Assembly (NCBI RefSeq): GCF_026421305.1
Contig: NZ_JAPJBQ010000002.1
Coordinates: 1-64,000, forward strand
Length of the DNA: 64,000 bases
From: Dyella silvae
GTDB lineage: Bacteria; Pseudomonadota; Gammaproteobacteria; Xanthomonadales; Rhodanobacteraceae
Direction of reading: 5' to 3'
Shown here: positions 29,535 to 36,601 of the stretch, in pieces
How positions within the stretch are numbered: the stretch's first letter is position 1
Layout of the letters: every line of letters starts with the position of its first letter
Translations under genes and position numbers: made by a program
Notes under the pieces: model-generated
The model's database searches: none
Seen by the model: only the letters and a program-made list of their open reading frames with translations
What the model was told of the DNA's origin: nothing

Positions 29535-30566
29535 ATGGACACTAAAATTGTCACTCTATACAACAACAAGGGCGGAGTTTCCAAAACGACGACCCTGTTC
29601 AATCTGGCTGTTTATCTTTCTATCACGGGTAAGCAAGTCCTGATCGTAGATTGCGATCCCCAGTGCAATGTTACCGAGTTGTTTTTTGCTGCTACCGAAG
29701 ACTCTGATAGTCCGGACATAGATTTACCCGGAACGTCCATTTATCAGGCTCTTCTGCCCCGATTCAAAGGGCAGCAGGCCGTAATTGATCAGAAATCAGT
29801 TGAGTTGGTTCCGCATGCTTTGTATCAGAATTTGTCGCTCTTTAAGGGGGATCTAGAGTTCGCGCGTGCGGAGACATACTTCGGTACTGCGTGGAATCAA
29901 GCAATCACCGAAAACATCCACGAAAAGAACTCCTATGTGGTCTTTGAGAGACTTCTTCGTGCGCTTGGCAATGAGAGATCCTTTGATTACATACTGTGCG
30001 ACGTCGGGCCTAGCACGGGTGCTATTAGTCGTACCGTCATATTGAGTTGTGATGAGCTGGTTATCCCTCTGGTTCCCGATCGGTTCTGCTATCAAGCAGT
30101 TAAGCTGCTTGGGTCGATTATTAAGGAATGGGTGGATCGGCACAAAATAATAAGCGCTTCGCTCGTTCCATTTGAGATTACTCCGTTTGTTGGTGAGCCT
30201 AAGCTTGCGGGCACAGTTGTTCAGAACTTTAAGGTTCACAGTGGTGCAAAGGCTAAGCAGTCCTACATAAAATGGCAGGACAAGATCACGCAGCAAATTA
30301 AGACGTCACTAATTGGCCCGGGTGCACTTACGCCGAAGGCGGAGTTCGACGAAAACAACCCATACACGGCATCTATTAGAGATGTAGCGGTTCTTGCACC
30401 GATCGCTCAGATGTTCGGACGAGCGATATTTGACATCCAAAAAGAACATACGCGGGAAGCTTCAACGGACGGAAGCATGTACTACGGGTCCGTTTGGACT
30501 CCATGGGAGGAGCGCATGGATGCCTACAAGAAGGAAATAGCAAAGCTTGCCGAGGCGATTTCATGA
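29535..30566 (+). CDS. ParA/Soj-like ATPase (deviant Walker A)
   Basis: This 343-residue P-loop ATPase of the ParA/MinD class has the deviant Walker A motif KGGVSKTT (residues 12-19, signature Lys12), the A' motif DCDPQCN (39-45), and Walker B ILCDVGPS with Asp156. The C-terminal third has no recognisable domain. There is no ParB gene or parS-like cluster nearby, so plasmid-type partition is unlikely. Base composition is clearly more AT-rich than the core genes before it, suggesting horizontal acquisition. It overlaps the next gene by ATGA, so the ATPase and the cyclase-like protein are almost certainly co-translated partners. Their joint function is unknown. Confidence 0.88.
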   Translation: MDTKIVTLYNNKGGVSKTTTLFNLAVYLSITGKQVLIVDCDPQCNVTELFFAATEDSDSPDIDLPGTSIYQALLPRFKGQQAVIDQKSVELVPHALYQNLSLFKGDLEFARAETYFGTAWNQAITENIHEKNSYVVFERLLRALGNERSFDYILCDVGPSTGAISRTVILSCDELVIPLVPDRFCYQAVKLLGSIIKEWVDRHKIISASLVPFEITPFVGEPKLAGTVVQNFKVHSGAKAKQSYIKWQDKITQQIKTSLIGPGALTPKAEFDENNPYTASIRDVAVLAPIAQMFGRAIFDIQKEHTREASTDGSMYYGSVWTPWEERMDAYKKEIAKLAEAIS

Positions 30567-31237
30567 ATCCCTCCTATGCCTACTGTGCGCTAATAGATGT
30601 TCTAGGCTATCGCAGCAGGTTGAAGGGCGATCAAGAGAGCGGCTCTTTTGCCTTCAAAGATGATTTGGAGGAGGCCCTGAGATGCTTCGATGGAGTCAAT
30701 TCGGCAGTATTCGGTGTTCATGCGATTTCAGATACCGTCATATTGACATGCACCACGCATGCAAATTTCATTGAATTCCTTCAGGTCATTAAGTCCGTTT
30801 TCTTGGCTTTTCTGAAGAGAGGTCTGTTTGTTCGCGGTGGAATTGCCTATTCGAAGCATTTTCAAAATAACAAACTAACTTACAGTCATGCGATCGCGCG
30901 ATCCTATGAGCTTGAATCCTCTAGGGCGATACATCCTCGTATCGTAATAGACGAAAACATCATCCAGATGCACTCAGGTCCCGGCAGTACAGTTCAATTG
31001 CGTAAGGCCGATTTAGTTGCTCAGCAGAATGGCGTGTACTTTCTTCACGTTCTGGCTGACCCACAGTGGCCCGCGATCTATATGTCCGCCAAGGCTGCTT
31101 ACGAGCGCGACAAGAATGGACTGATCGCTAATGAGGCAGCATTGGGTAAGCACGTTTGGTTTGAAGAGTATCTCCGTACCTTTGTTCCCACGGAGTCGAA
31201 ATTCGAAGCCTATATAGAGCGTGCCAGTCTTTACTGA
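30563..31237 (+). CDS. Class III nucleotide-cyclase-like protein
   Basis: I propose that this 224-residue protein has the fold of class III nucleotidyl cyclases. ALIDVLGYRSRL (Asp12) fits the first metal-binding strand, AISDTVILTC (Asp57) the hairpin carrying the second metal Asp, VRGGIAYSKHF (90-100) the RVGI-type strand, and AIARSYELESSRAIHPRIVI (110-129) the segment that in cyclases reads VNxAxRLE...G.I.IS. All are visible in the right order and spacing; the assignment is inference, since overall similarity is low. It overlaps the ParA-like gene by four bases. Activity, if any, and nucleotide choice (cAMP, cGMP, cUMP, cCMP) are unknown. Confidence 0.6.
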   Translation: MNPSYAYCALIDVLGYRSRLKGDQESGSFAFKDDLEEALRCFDGVNSAVFGVHAISDTVILTCTTHANFIEFLQVIKSVFLAFLKRGLFVRGGIAYSKHFQNNKLTYSHAIARSYELESSRAIHPRIVIDENIIQMHSGPGSTVQLRKADLVAQQNGVYFLHVLADPQWPAIYMSAKAAYERDKNGLIANEAALGKHVWFEEYLRTFVPTESKFEAYIERASLY

Positions 31238-31254
31238 GCTTACAAAAGCAGAAC

Positions 31255-31300
31255 TAAAGGGGCGGAGGCAGTTAAATTAGCTAAAACCTCCGTTCACAGG
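31255..31300. repeat. Degenerate copy of palindromic repeat family A
   Basis: TAAAGGGGCGGAGGCAGTTA is followed by a decayed inverse arm (ACCTCCGTTC). It is a diverged copy of the perfect elements at 32747 and 34194. Confidence 0.6.
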
Positions 31301-31336
31301 ATTTGTCTTTAGTTGTAATTGGGCTAGTGGCCATCT

Positions 31337-32044
31337 ATGGAAAATAAAGGAAGCGGAAGTCCGTATCCGTTCATTGCAAAGCTGTGCACCTGGCCGCTAG
31401 TGGTTGGGTTCTTCTTCGGCATGGGCTTTGTAATTTTCGTTGTGTACCCACCTCACGCAGGTTGGGGTGAAGGTGAGAAATGGGGTGATATTGCTACGTG
31501 GTTTGCGGGCTTCGCCGGAGCGGCTGCAGCGTTAGCCACCTATTACACGGCGAGAACGGCCATCCGAGTTGCGATGCTTCCGCTTCGTCAGGCCGAGGAG
31601 TTTCGCGCCGCAAAGGCGTGGAATGTTGGAAATGCCATTGCTGACGAGCTCATGTCGTGTCTCATACATTTCCATAGCGTCGTCGATGGCCTCGGATTTG
31701 CTGCGGACACCGGGTTGATAGGAAGAACTCGAACTAGCGCAAAGAGGCTAAAACTTGAAGGCATACCCATGATCGAAAAGTTCATGGATCAGCTCGATTG
31801 TTTTCAGGATGAAGACGGGAGAAGGATCGTTCGAGCCTGCTTCGCAACGCTGCATGCGCGGCAGCGCCTGAGGATGGTTGCCGAAGTAGATCTCAAGGAA
31901 CTCCGTCGGTGGGCGGGCGAGAGTTACTACACATTCATAGCTAATCGAACTGTCGAAAGTGCAAGGCTGGCGATCATCGAGATAGAGGCGGCAATGCCGT
32001 CGCTGACTCGAATGGGTGTGATTCTGCAGAATCGAGACACGTAG
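31337..32044 (+). CDS. Two-TM membrane protein of unknown function
   Basis: This is a 235-residue protein with two N-terminal membrane helices (about residues 19-38 and 52-71), the second within WFAGFAGAAAALATYYTA, followed by a long soluble, mostly helical region rich in Arg and Glu. I recognise no domain. It lies 100 bp downstream of the cyclase-like gene on the same strand, separated by a degenerate repeat, so it may be either a third member of that unit or an independent gene. The layout of two TMs plus a cytosolic domain is common for membrane effectors, but no nucleotide-binding motif is visible. Confidence 0.6.
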   Translation: MENKGSGSPYPFIAKLCTWPLVVGFFFGMGFVIFVVYPPHAGWGEGEKWGDIATWFAGFAGAAAALATYYTARTAIRVAMLPLRQAEEFRAAKAWNVGNAIADELMSCLIHFHSVVDGLGFAADTGLIGRTRTSAKRLKLEGIPMIEKFMDQLDCFQDEDGRRIVRACFATLHARQRLRMVAEVDLKELRRWAGESYYTFIANRTVESARLAIIEIEAAMPSLTRMGVILQNRDT

Positions 32045-32059
32045 GGCCGGGCGCAAATA

Positions 32060-32112
32060 AGGGGTCAGAGTGCTTTTCCCTTAGGCTAAAGGGGACGGTG
32101 GTAGTTAAGTCA
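32060..32112. repeat. Composite element: half family B plus half family A
   Basis: AGGGGTCAGAGTGCTTTTCC (family B left arm) runs directly into TAAAGGGGACGGTGGTAGTT (family A left arm). Neither right arm is present, so this looks like two truncated elements joined together. Confidence 0.65.
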
Positions 32113-32140
32113 GCTAGCGCTAGAAGGGGAGATGTTGGGC

Positions 32141-32749
32141 ATGGCGGCGATTGGTGCAGAAGGGTTTTCGCTAAAGCGGCTACGCAGATACTGGCGACAG
32201 TATTTAGCGGATGCTTACTGGCAGGCGATCATCCTTGGTGGATTTGTTTGCGTTGGTATCTACCTGAGCCTTCTATCCAATAGCGACGCGTTAGCCAACC
32301 TGTCCGTATCGCTCATGGATGGCCGTCCGTGGATGTTTCTCCTCGTGGCTTGGTGCGCAGTGAGATTCGTTCAACTGGCGAGCCATTCATTCCTTCCAGC
32401 AAAGATTCGAGCGAGCAGATTTCCAAGGCGTATTTGGAAGGCATCGATTGATGCTCTGACCGTAGCAATTGGTTCGTTTATCGGAACCGTCCTGGCCTTG
32501 CGGGCTTATGGCATAAGGCGTCCAGATGATCTTTGGGCAATCTTTCTCGTGCTGTTCATAGCGCTTTTCCATCTGTTTGCCATCGCCCAAGGCATGTATG
32601 GCCACCGGTTTTTGAATGTCAGCACGATTCACAGGCGCTGGCTTGGCTTGGCCTTTGCTGCTTCCCTCCTGGCGATTCTCGCGGTGAGTGGCAATATGAC
32701 GGAGCGAGAGAAGAGCCCACATTCCTGCCCCGTAGTGAAAGCGCAGTAA
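32141..32749 (+). CDS. Polytopic membrane protein of unknown function
   Basis: This is a 202-residue protein with about five hydrophobic helices (around AIILGGFVCVGIYLSLL, WMFLLVAWCAVRFV, ALTVAIGSFIGTVLA, AIFLVLFIALFHLFAI and LAFAASLLAILAVSG). No known domain was recognised. The ATG at 32141 is preferred over the one at 32132 because AAGGGGAG is then at normal spacing. The stop codon TAA is the first three bases of the family A palindrome at 32747, so the gene ends exactly where the repeat begins. Confidence 0.6.
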   Translation: MAAIGAEGFSLKRLRRYWRQYLADAYWQAIILGGFVCVGIYLSLLSNSDALANLSVSLMDGRPWMFLLVAWCAVRFVQLASHSFLPAKIRASRFPRRIWKASIDALTVAIGSFIGTVLALRAYGIRRPDDLWAIFLVLFIALFHLFAIAQGMYGHRFLNVSTIHRRWLGLAFAASLLAILAVSGNMTEREKSPHSCPVVKAQ

Positions 32750-32795
32750 AGGGGGCGGAGGTAGTTACGCCAGTTAACTACCTCCGTCCCCTTTG
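32747..32795. repeat. Family A palindrome, intact copy
   Basis: A 49-bp near-perfect palindrome: TAAAGGGGGCGGAGGTAGTT, a short centre, then AACTACCTCCGTCCCCTTTG. It differs from the copy at 34194 at only two central positions. It contains the stop codon of the preceding gene and could act as its terminator. Confidence 0.85.
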
Positions 32796-32832
32796 TTAGG
32801 CGCATTTCGCACAATCAGAAAAGGATGCTTCG

Positions 32833-33135
32833 GTGAATCGAGCACAACGTCGTCAGCTGCTTCTTTATATGCGTCTTCGGGATCGCGATGTATCCGTAGC
32901 CGCTATGTTTCTCTACAACTGGCGTATCTACGTCGTCATTCTTGCCGCCGCCATTGGTTCGGTTGGTGCCATGCTCTATTTGGGCCAGTGCTTCTGGGCA
33001 GGGCTGCTTGCGGTGGCATACGTCTCCATCTTTCTGAGGGACGCGGGCCAATTCCTGAAGATGAGGCGGACGTGGCCGTTGACCCGGGAGCTCCTCGATT
33101 GGTCGAAAGTGGAGCAGAAGATGGCCGAGATGTAA
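32833..33135 (+). CDS. Small two-TM membrane protein of unknown function
   Basis: This is a 100-residue protein starting with GTG after AAGGA at seven bases. A basic N-terminus (RAQRRQLLLYMRLRDRD) is followed by two membrane helices (IYVVILAAAIGSVGAML and WAGLLAVAYVSIFL) and a charged C-terminus. Nothing more can be assigned. It sits between an intact family A repeat and a small lipoprotein gene. Confidence 0.55.
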   Translation: MNRAQRRQLLLYMRLRDRDVSVAAMFLYNWRIYVVILAAAIGSVGAMLYLGQCFWAGLLAVAYVSIFLRDAGQFLKMRRTWPLTRELLDWSKVEQKMAEM

Positions 33136-33236
33136 TCTCAGGCGGCTTCATTTCTCGAACAAGCGATGCGGGTAGGGCGGGGCGTTGAGCCCGGCTCGTG
33201 ACGACAGAACTGGGGAGCAGTCATGTTGGAGGGGGT

Positions 33237-33617
33237 ATGCGTTTTCTGAAAGTCACCCGATGGCTCGCGGTTTTCTTCGCCATCGCGCTCGCCACAGCCT
33301 GCGCCTTCAAGCAGGAAGCAGATGCCAAGTTTGGCGACCAGCACTTCAAGACAACCATTGCGCTTGTCGAGCTCTACAAGTTGCGGCATGGCAGCTACCC
33401 CGAGACGCTTCATGACCTGACCTTTACAGGGGATTGGGATGCCATCGCATTGAACTCTGTGAGCTACCGTCGCGTGGGTGACGGTTATGAACTCGACATT
33501 GCACGCGGCTGGGTCGGGCAGCCGACGCTGACGTATCCGCCGGAATTCTGGAAGGGCCTGGGGCTGGTTGCGTCCAATGTCGGTGGTGCGCCGGCTGCTC
33601 CGCAACAGGGGAAATAA
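33237..33617 (+). CDS. Small lipoprotein of unknown function
   Basis: This 126-residue protein has a lipoprotein signal (WLAVFFAIALATACAF) with a plausible lipobox Cys. The mature part contains IALVELYKLRHGSYPETLHD, which resembles the loop after the N-terminal helix in type II secretion/pilin-like proteins, but the rest does not match clearly. The start at 33237 is supported by a strong GGAGGGGG site; the GTG at 33198 would put extra residues before the signal. The gene ends four bases before the repeated segment at 33621. Confidence 0.6.
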   Translation: MRFLKVTRWLAVFFAIALATACAFKQEADAKFGDQHFKTTIALVELYKLRHGSYPETLHDLTFTGDWDAIALNSVSYRRVGDGYELDIARGWVGQPTLTYPPEFWKGLGLVASNVGGAPAAPQQGK

Positions 33618-33620
33618 GGG

Positions 33621-33708
33621 GGTGGAGTGCTTTTCTCCAAGGTTCTTGGCATCGCTGACTAGCGGCGAAAAGGAAGCGCTCGCGCCTTTCTCTCCACGGA
33701 TCGCCGAG
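33621..33708 (+). repeat. 88-bp duplicated segment, copy 1
   Basis: This segment matches 36514-36601 at 74 of 88 positions without gaps. Its left edge (GGAGTGCTTTTCTCC) is the family B repeat motif. In this copy the position equal to the GTG start of the gene at 36575 reads GCG, so it cannot initiate there. Confidence 0.8.
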
Positions 33709-33744
33709 TAAAGGCGAGTAAAGGGGACCTAAATGGGAGTAGAC

Positions 33745-34182
33745 ATGAAAGTACGTATTGCGTGGGCCGCATCGTTGATGTTCACGGGATTGGCGATTGC
33801 TGGGAGCATGCCAGTGGCCTACAACAACCTATCTCCGGGCGGCCGAACAGCGCTGGATCAGAAGGCCCACGACGCGCTCGACAGCCAGTACAACATCATC
33901 GATTTTGACCTGGCTAAGCACCACTATACGTCGCCGCACCCGGTGGCCGGGTCTATGCCGCACGCCCCAGAGAATGCTGATGGAACTCAGCTTCACGGCT
34001 ATGTCATGTTGGCATACGTCGTGACTACCGATGGACGCGCGGCGTCGCCAACAATCGTCAAGTGTACGGCTCCCAAGCTATGCGATTTAGCCATAGAGGC
34101 GACGCGTGGCTGGCGCTTTGAGGCTGCCACACTTGACGGAAAAACAGTAAGCACCATTGCCCTTCAAGAGTTCAATTTTTGA
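33745..34182 (+). CDS. Exported protein with a TonB-C-terminal-like domain
   Basis: This is a protein of 145 residues with a signal peptide (WAASLMFTGLAIAGS). The second half, GYVMLAYVVTTDGRAASPTI through ATRGWRFEAATLDGK, follows the pattern of TonB C-terminal-type domains (V.f.v..dG.v....v..s......a..a...wrf.Pa...G). It has no N-terminal TonB helix or Pro-rich spacer, so it is not a canonical TonB. Similar stand-alone domains are common in Xanthomonadales. The start at 33745 directly precedes the signal peptide; the family A palindrome follows 11 bases after the stop. Confidence 0.65.
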   Translation: MKVRIAWAASLMFTGLAIAGSMPVAYNNLSPGGRTALDQKAHDALDSQYNIIDFDLAKHHYTSPHPVAGSMPHAPENADGTQLHGYVMLAYVVTTDGRAASPTIVKCTAPKLCDLAIEATRGWRFEAATLDGKTVSTIALQEFNF

Positions 34183-34193
34183 TTGAATTTCAG

Positions 34194-34242
34194 TAAAGGG
34201 GGCGGAGGTAGTTAAGTCAGTTAACTACCTCCGTCCCCTTTG
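34194..34242. repeat. Family A palindrome, intact copy
   Basis: This is the same 49-bp palindrome as at 32747, with two differences in the centre, in the same position relative to the upstream gene. Confidence 0.85.
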
Positions 34243-34274
34243 TTTGCGGCCTTTTGCAGGGAGAAGATACGAGT

Positions 34275-35018
34275 ATGGAAGAAGTTGTCTGCTCAAGCTG
34301 GACAGATTTCAAGAGTCGGATTATCGCTGATCTATTTCACGGGGAGCGATTCTCTCGCGGAAGATTTTTGTTCCGAGGCCAAGGCAGCGCATCTTGGTCG
34401 TTGATGTCTTCTTTTGATCGCTGGTATCAGGGATATAGTGGTAAGTTGGCCACCAAAGCCAAGACTGCTGATCTTCTGTTGGATGCTTTTGCTAAAGAGT
34501 GTGAACTCGAGGATATATCCTCTGATGTTCGGAAAAATAAGCTTCTCATGCTTAGCCTCGCACAGCACCACGGACTTCCGACTCGTCTCCTTGATTGGAG
34601 CGAGAGCCCTTACGTAGCTGCATTTTTTGCGTTCAGTGGACACATTCGGCACATAGTGCCTTTGGAAAAGCATGTCGCAATCTGGGTGCTTGACAGTGCC
34701 GACGAGTGTTGGAGTTCGGAGTTCGGTTGCGAGATTGTCGATGTGCCAAGTTTTGGCAATGAGCGGATTAGAAATCAGCATGGGCGCTTTAGCTATTTGA
34801 AAGCACCATCGGATTCACTCGAACAATACGTTGCTCAATTTCCTAATAGTTCAAAAGCGTTGTTAAAGTATCTGGTGCCTGTGGCCGGCGCTGGCCACGC
34901 GATGGCCGATCTCGATGCAATGGGGTTGAGCCACTCAAGGATTTATCCAGGGCTGGGAGGGAATGCCAAGGCGGCGGAAGTGCGCGTGGTGTTAAGTATG
35001 TACGGTGAGGGGTCTTGA
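34275..35018 (+). CDS. FRG-domain protein
   Basis: This is a 247-residue cytosolic protein with an FRG domain: FLFRGQGSASWSLMSSFDR near the N-terminus and LAQHHGLPTRLLDWSESPYV in the middle are the defining motifs. FRG domains occur in stand-alone proteins of genomic islands and prophages and have been linked to anti-phage functions; biochemistry is not settled. The start at 34275 has GGAGAAG at good distance, better than the upstream in-frame ATG. Codon use is AT-richer than the core genes. It is flanked by a family A palindrome on the left and a family B half-element on the right. Confidence 0.82.
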   Translation: MEEVVCSSWTDFKSRIIADLFHGERFSRGRFLFRGQGSASWSLMSSFDRWYQGYSGKLATKAKTADLLLDAFAKECELEDISSDVRKNKLLMLSLAQHHGLPTRLLDWSESPYVAAFFAFSGHIRHIVPLEKHVAIWVLDSADECWSSEFGCEIVDVPSFGNERIRNQHGRFSYLKAPSDSLEQYVAQFPNSSKALLKYLVPVAGAGHAMADLDAMGLSHSRIYPGLGGNAKAAEVRVVLSMYGEGS

Positions 35019-35025
35019 GAAAAAA

Positions 35026-35050
35026 AGGGTCAGAGTGCTTTTCCCTTAGG
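35026..35050. repeat. Family B half-element
   Basis: AGGGTCAGAGTGCTTTTCCC plus TTAGG is the same left arm as at 32060; it begins a few bases after the FRG gene stop. Confidence 0.65.
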
Positions 35051-35094
35051 TGAAAAGCCTCCGATCCTTTTCTATGCCTCGACGCGCCGAGGCC

Positions 35095-35259
35095 TCAAAA
35101 GGAAATGGGCGGCGCTTGCGCGGCCGCCCATCTGTCGTCCATCCAGCCGTCGTCAGTGGGCTGTTGGTGCTCCGCCAGTAGGGCGGTCGCTCGCTCCGGG
35201 GAGTCATGCGGATCTCTCGGGAGCAGGGCCAGATTAAGCGAGCGATTGTTGTATCCCCA
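35095..35259 (-). pseudogene. Possible remnant of a small gene
   Basis: On the minus strand a 54-codon open stretch has protein-like composition (SLNLALLPRDPHDSPERATA is a representative part) but no start codon: it opens just after a stop codon. I do not recognise the family. The 430 bp between the FRG gene and higA otherwise contain only family B repeat pieces (including a decayed one near 35328). Confidence 0.2.
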
Positions 35260-35410
35260 TCAGAAGGATCTTTAGAAGTCGTAAAAATCTGCCGGCCGCG
35301 CAAAAAAATGCAGAGCTTGAAAGCGTAGGGTCAGACTTCTTTAGAAGGGATGAGGGCACGCCGCCGCTTTGGCTTATGAAACTGGGGTGTTAGCAAGCGA
35401 GCGCGGAAGA

Positions 35411-35430
35411 GAGGGCAGAGTGCTTTTCTG
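35411..35430. repeat. Family B half-element, degenerate
   Basis: GAGGGCAGAGTGCTTTTCTG matches the left arm of family B; no right arm follows. Confidence 0.5.
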
Positions 35431-35448
35431 CTTCCTTTTCTGGGCGAC

Positions 35449-35775
35449 CTAACGGGAAGAAGCACCTGGCCCCTTTATCGCGACATCGCGCCCGCGCCGT
35501 TCCCGCTCCAGATCGCACTGCACTTGCAGCAGCATCCAGTAGAGCGCACTGGTGTCGAGGACAACGGCGAGGCGAAGGGCGACATTGGCGCACATGGGTA
35601 CCTCGCCGATCACGAGCCGACGCAGGCGTGGCGCTCTGATCCCCGTGCGGCGGGCGAGGGCGGAGAGGGTCATGGCGCGGGGTTTCAGGTAGTCGTCCCG
35701 CAGCACCTCACCGGGGGTGCGCAGGTGCCATGAGGGGTCCACCCGCAGCTGCGGGTCGGGGCGAATCAGATTCAT
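35449..35775 (-). CDS. HigA-family antitoxin-like XRE regulator, apparently orphan
   Basis: This 108-residue protein matches the HigA addiction-module antidote family. HLRTPGEVLRDDYLKPRAMT is the conserved N-terminus, followed by the helix-turn-helix LSALARRTGIRAPRLRRLV and the NVALRLAVVLDTSALYW segment. HigA binds DNA and neutralises the HigB ribosome-dependent RNase. No HigB gene is found: the 148 bp upstream are too short, and neighbours do not resemble RelE/HigB. It may be a solitary regulator. GGAAA precedes the ATG at six bases. Confidence 0.75.
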   Translation of the reverse strand: MNLIRPDPQLRVDPSWHLRTPGEVLRDDYLKPRAMTLSALARRTGIRAPRLRRLVIGEVPMCANVALRLAVVLDTSALYWMLLQVQCDLERERRGRDVAIKGPGASSR

Positions 35776-35923
35776 CGGATTTTCCGGTCAGGCACGGCAA
35801 GGCGACGCATCAGGGATGACATCGATGCGTGTCGGGGAATGTCCTGCGACGCTGTGGGTGATCGCCTAGGTGTGGCGCATCGATGGGTATCGACGCGCCA
35901 CGGGGAACGATCACAGGACGGGG

Positions 35924-36253
35924 CTAAGCGTTCACTCTCAACGCCTCACCGGACCCATCCACCAGACGTTCAAGGCACTGGATAGCGGTGGCCACTGCAA
36001 TGGCCACGGAGGCCGAGAGCGGCCATTCCAACGACTTGTGGGGAAACCCCTGGGTGCGGGCGTGCAGGCACTGCTCGTGATCGATGCGCAGACGCGTCAG
36101 GGCGTACGCAGCCAGGGCGAGGTCTTCGCGGGTGAACACGAGCTCAGGAGGGGGTGCCGACGCCGACGCCGTGAGGGTGTCGGGTGGAAGAGTGTGGGTG
36201 CTGCCGGCGGGAACGGGCAGGCGTGCGCGTGCCGTATGATCGTGGGTAGCCAA
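35924..36253 (-). CDS. Hypothetical protein
   Basis: This is a protein of about 109 residues with a disordered N-terminus rich in Thr and Pro, then a helical region (ELVFTREDLALAAYALTRLR, SLEWPLSASVAIAVATAIQC). No family is recognised. The start is uncertain: TTG at 36253 has GAGGAG at six bases, and another TTG at 36259 is too close to that site. It is upstream of higA on the same strand, with 148 bp between them. Confidence 0.45.
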   Translation of the reverse strand: MATHDHTARARLPVPAGSTHTLPPDTLTASASAPPPELVFTREDLALAAYALTRLRIDHEQCLHARTQGFPHKSLEWPLSASVAIAVATAIQCLERLVDGSGEALRVNA

Positions 36254-36281
36254 GATCAACTCCTCAGGTTGGCTTTGGTTA

Positions 36282-36316
36282 GCGGGTCGTGAGTGTTCGT
36301 TGCACTCGCGGCCCGC
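36282..36316 (+). other. Strong hairpin upstream of the 35924 gene
   Basis: GCGGGTCGTGAGTG and CACTCGCGGCCCGC can form a 14-bp stem on the plus-strand RNA (two G-U pairs) with a 7-base loop. No T run follows. It lies in a 320-bp gap (36254-36574) where I see no gene; the rest of the gap holds only the family B / 88-bp repeat start. Confidence 0.4.
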
Positions 36317-36513
36317 GCTTCATGACATCACTGCCATGGTCACTCGCGGCAACCGGTGAACAGACACCGCGAGCGACCTACCGAGAGTACTCAGGGCCGC
36401 CACGGGCCGCTGTAGGGGTTTGCCTTGACGCGCTACCCTTGTCTCGGCCGGCAAGCCGACCGAATGGGCTGACGGCAGAACTTAGTTCACGATGGCGACC
36501 TCGGAGAAAAAGA

Positions 36514-36601
36514 GGCGGGGTGCTTTTCTCCAGGGTGCTTGGCATCACTGACTAGCGACAACAAGGAAGCGCGCGTGCCTTTCTTTCCACGGACCGCTAA
36601 G
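36514..36601 (+). repeat. 88-bp duplicated segment, copy 2, containing a gene start
   Basis: 74 of 88 bases match 33621-33708. This copy contains the AAGGAAG ribosome binding site and GTG start of the exported protein at 36575 plus its first nine codons. Confidence 0.8.

Noticed and set aside
29535-30566. Plasmid or chromosome partition ATPase
   Set aside because: No ParB gene or parS-like sites are next to it and the overlapping partner is cyclase-like, so partition is not supported.
32795-32801. GTTAGGC after a family A palindrome, resembling an integron attC core site
   Set aside because: The second, almost identical palindrome at 34194 is followed by GTTTGCG instead, no matching 5' core (GCCTAAC type) is present, and no integron integrase is in the window. 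The palindromes fit REP-type elements better.
35046-35303. 85-codon minus-strand frame as the missing HigB toxin
   Set aside because: The sequence shows no RelE/HigB pattern, and another frame over the same bases looks more protein-like but lacks a start.
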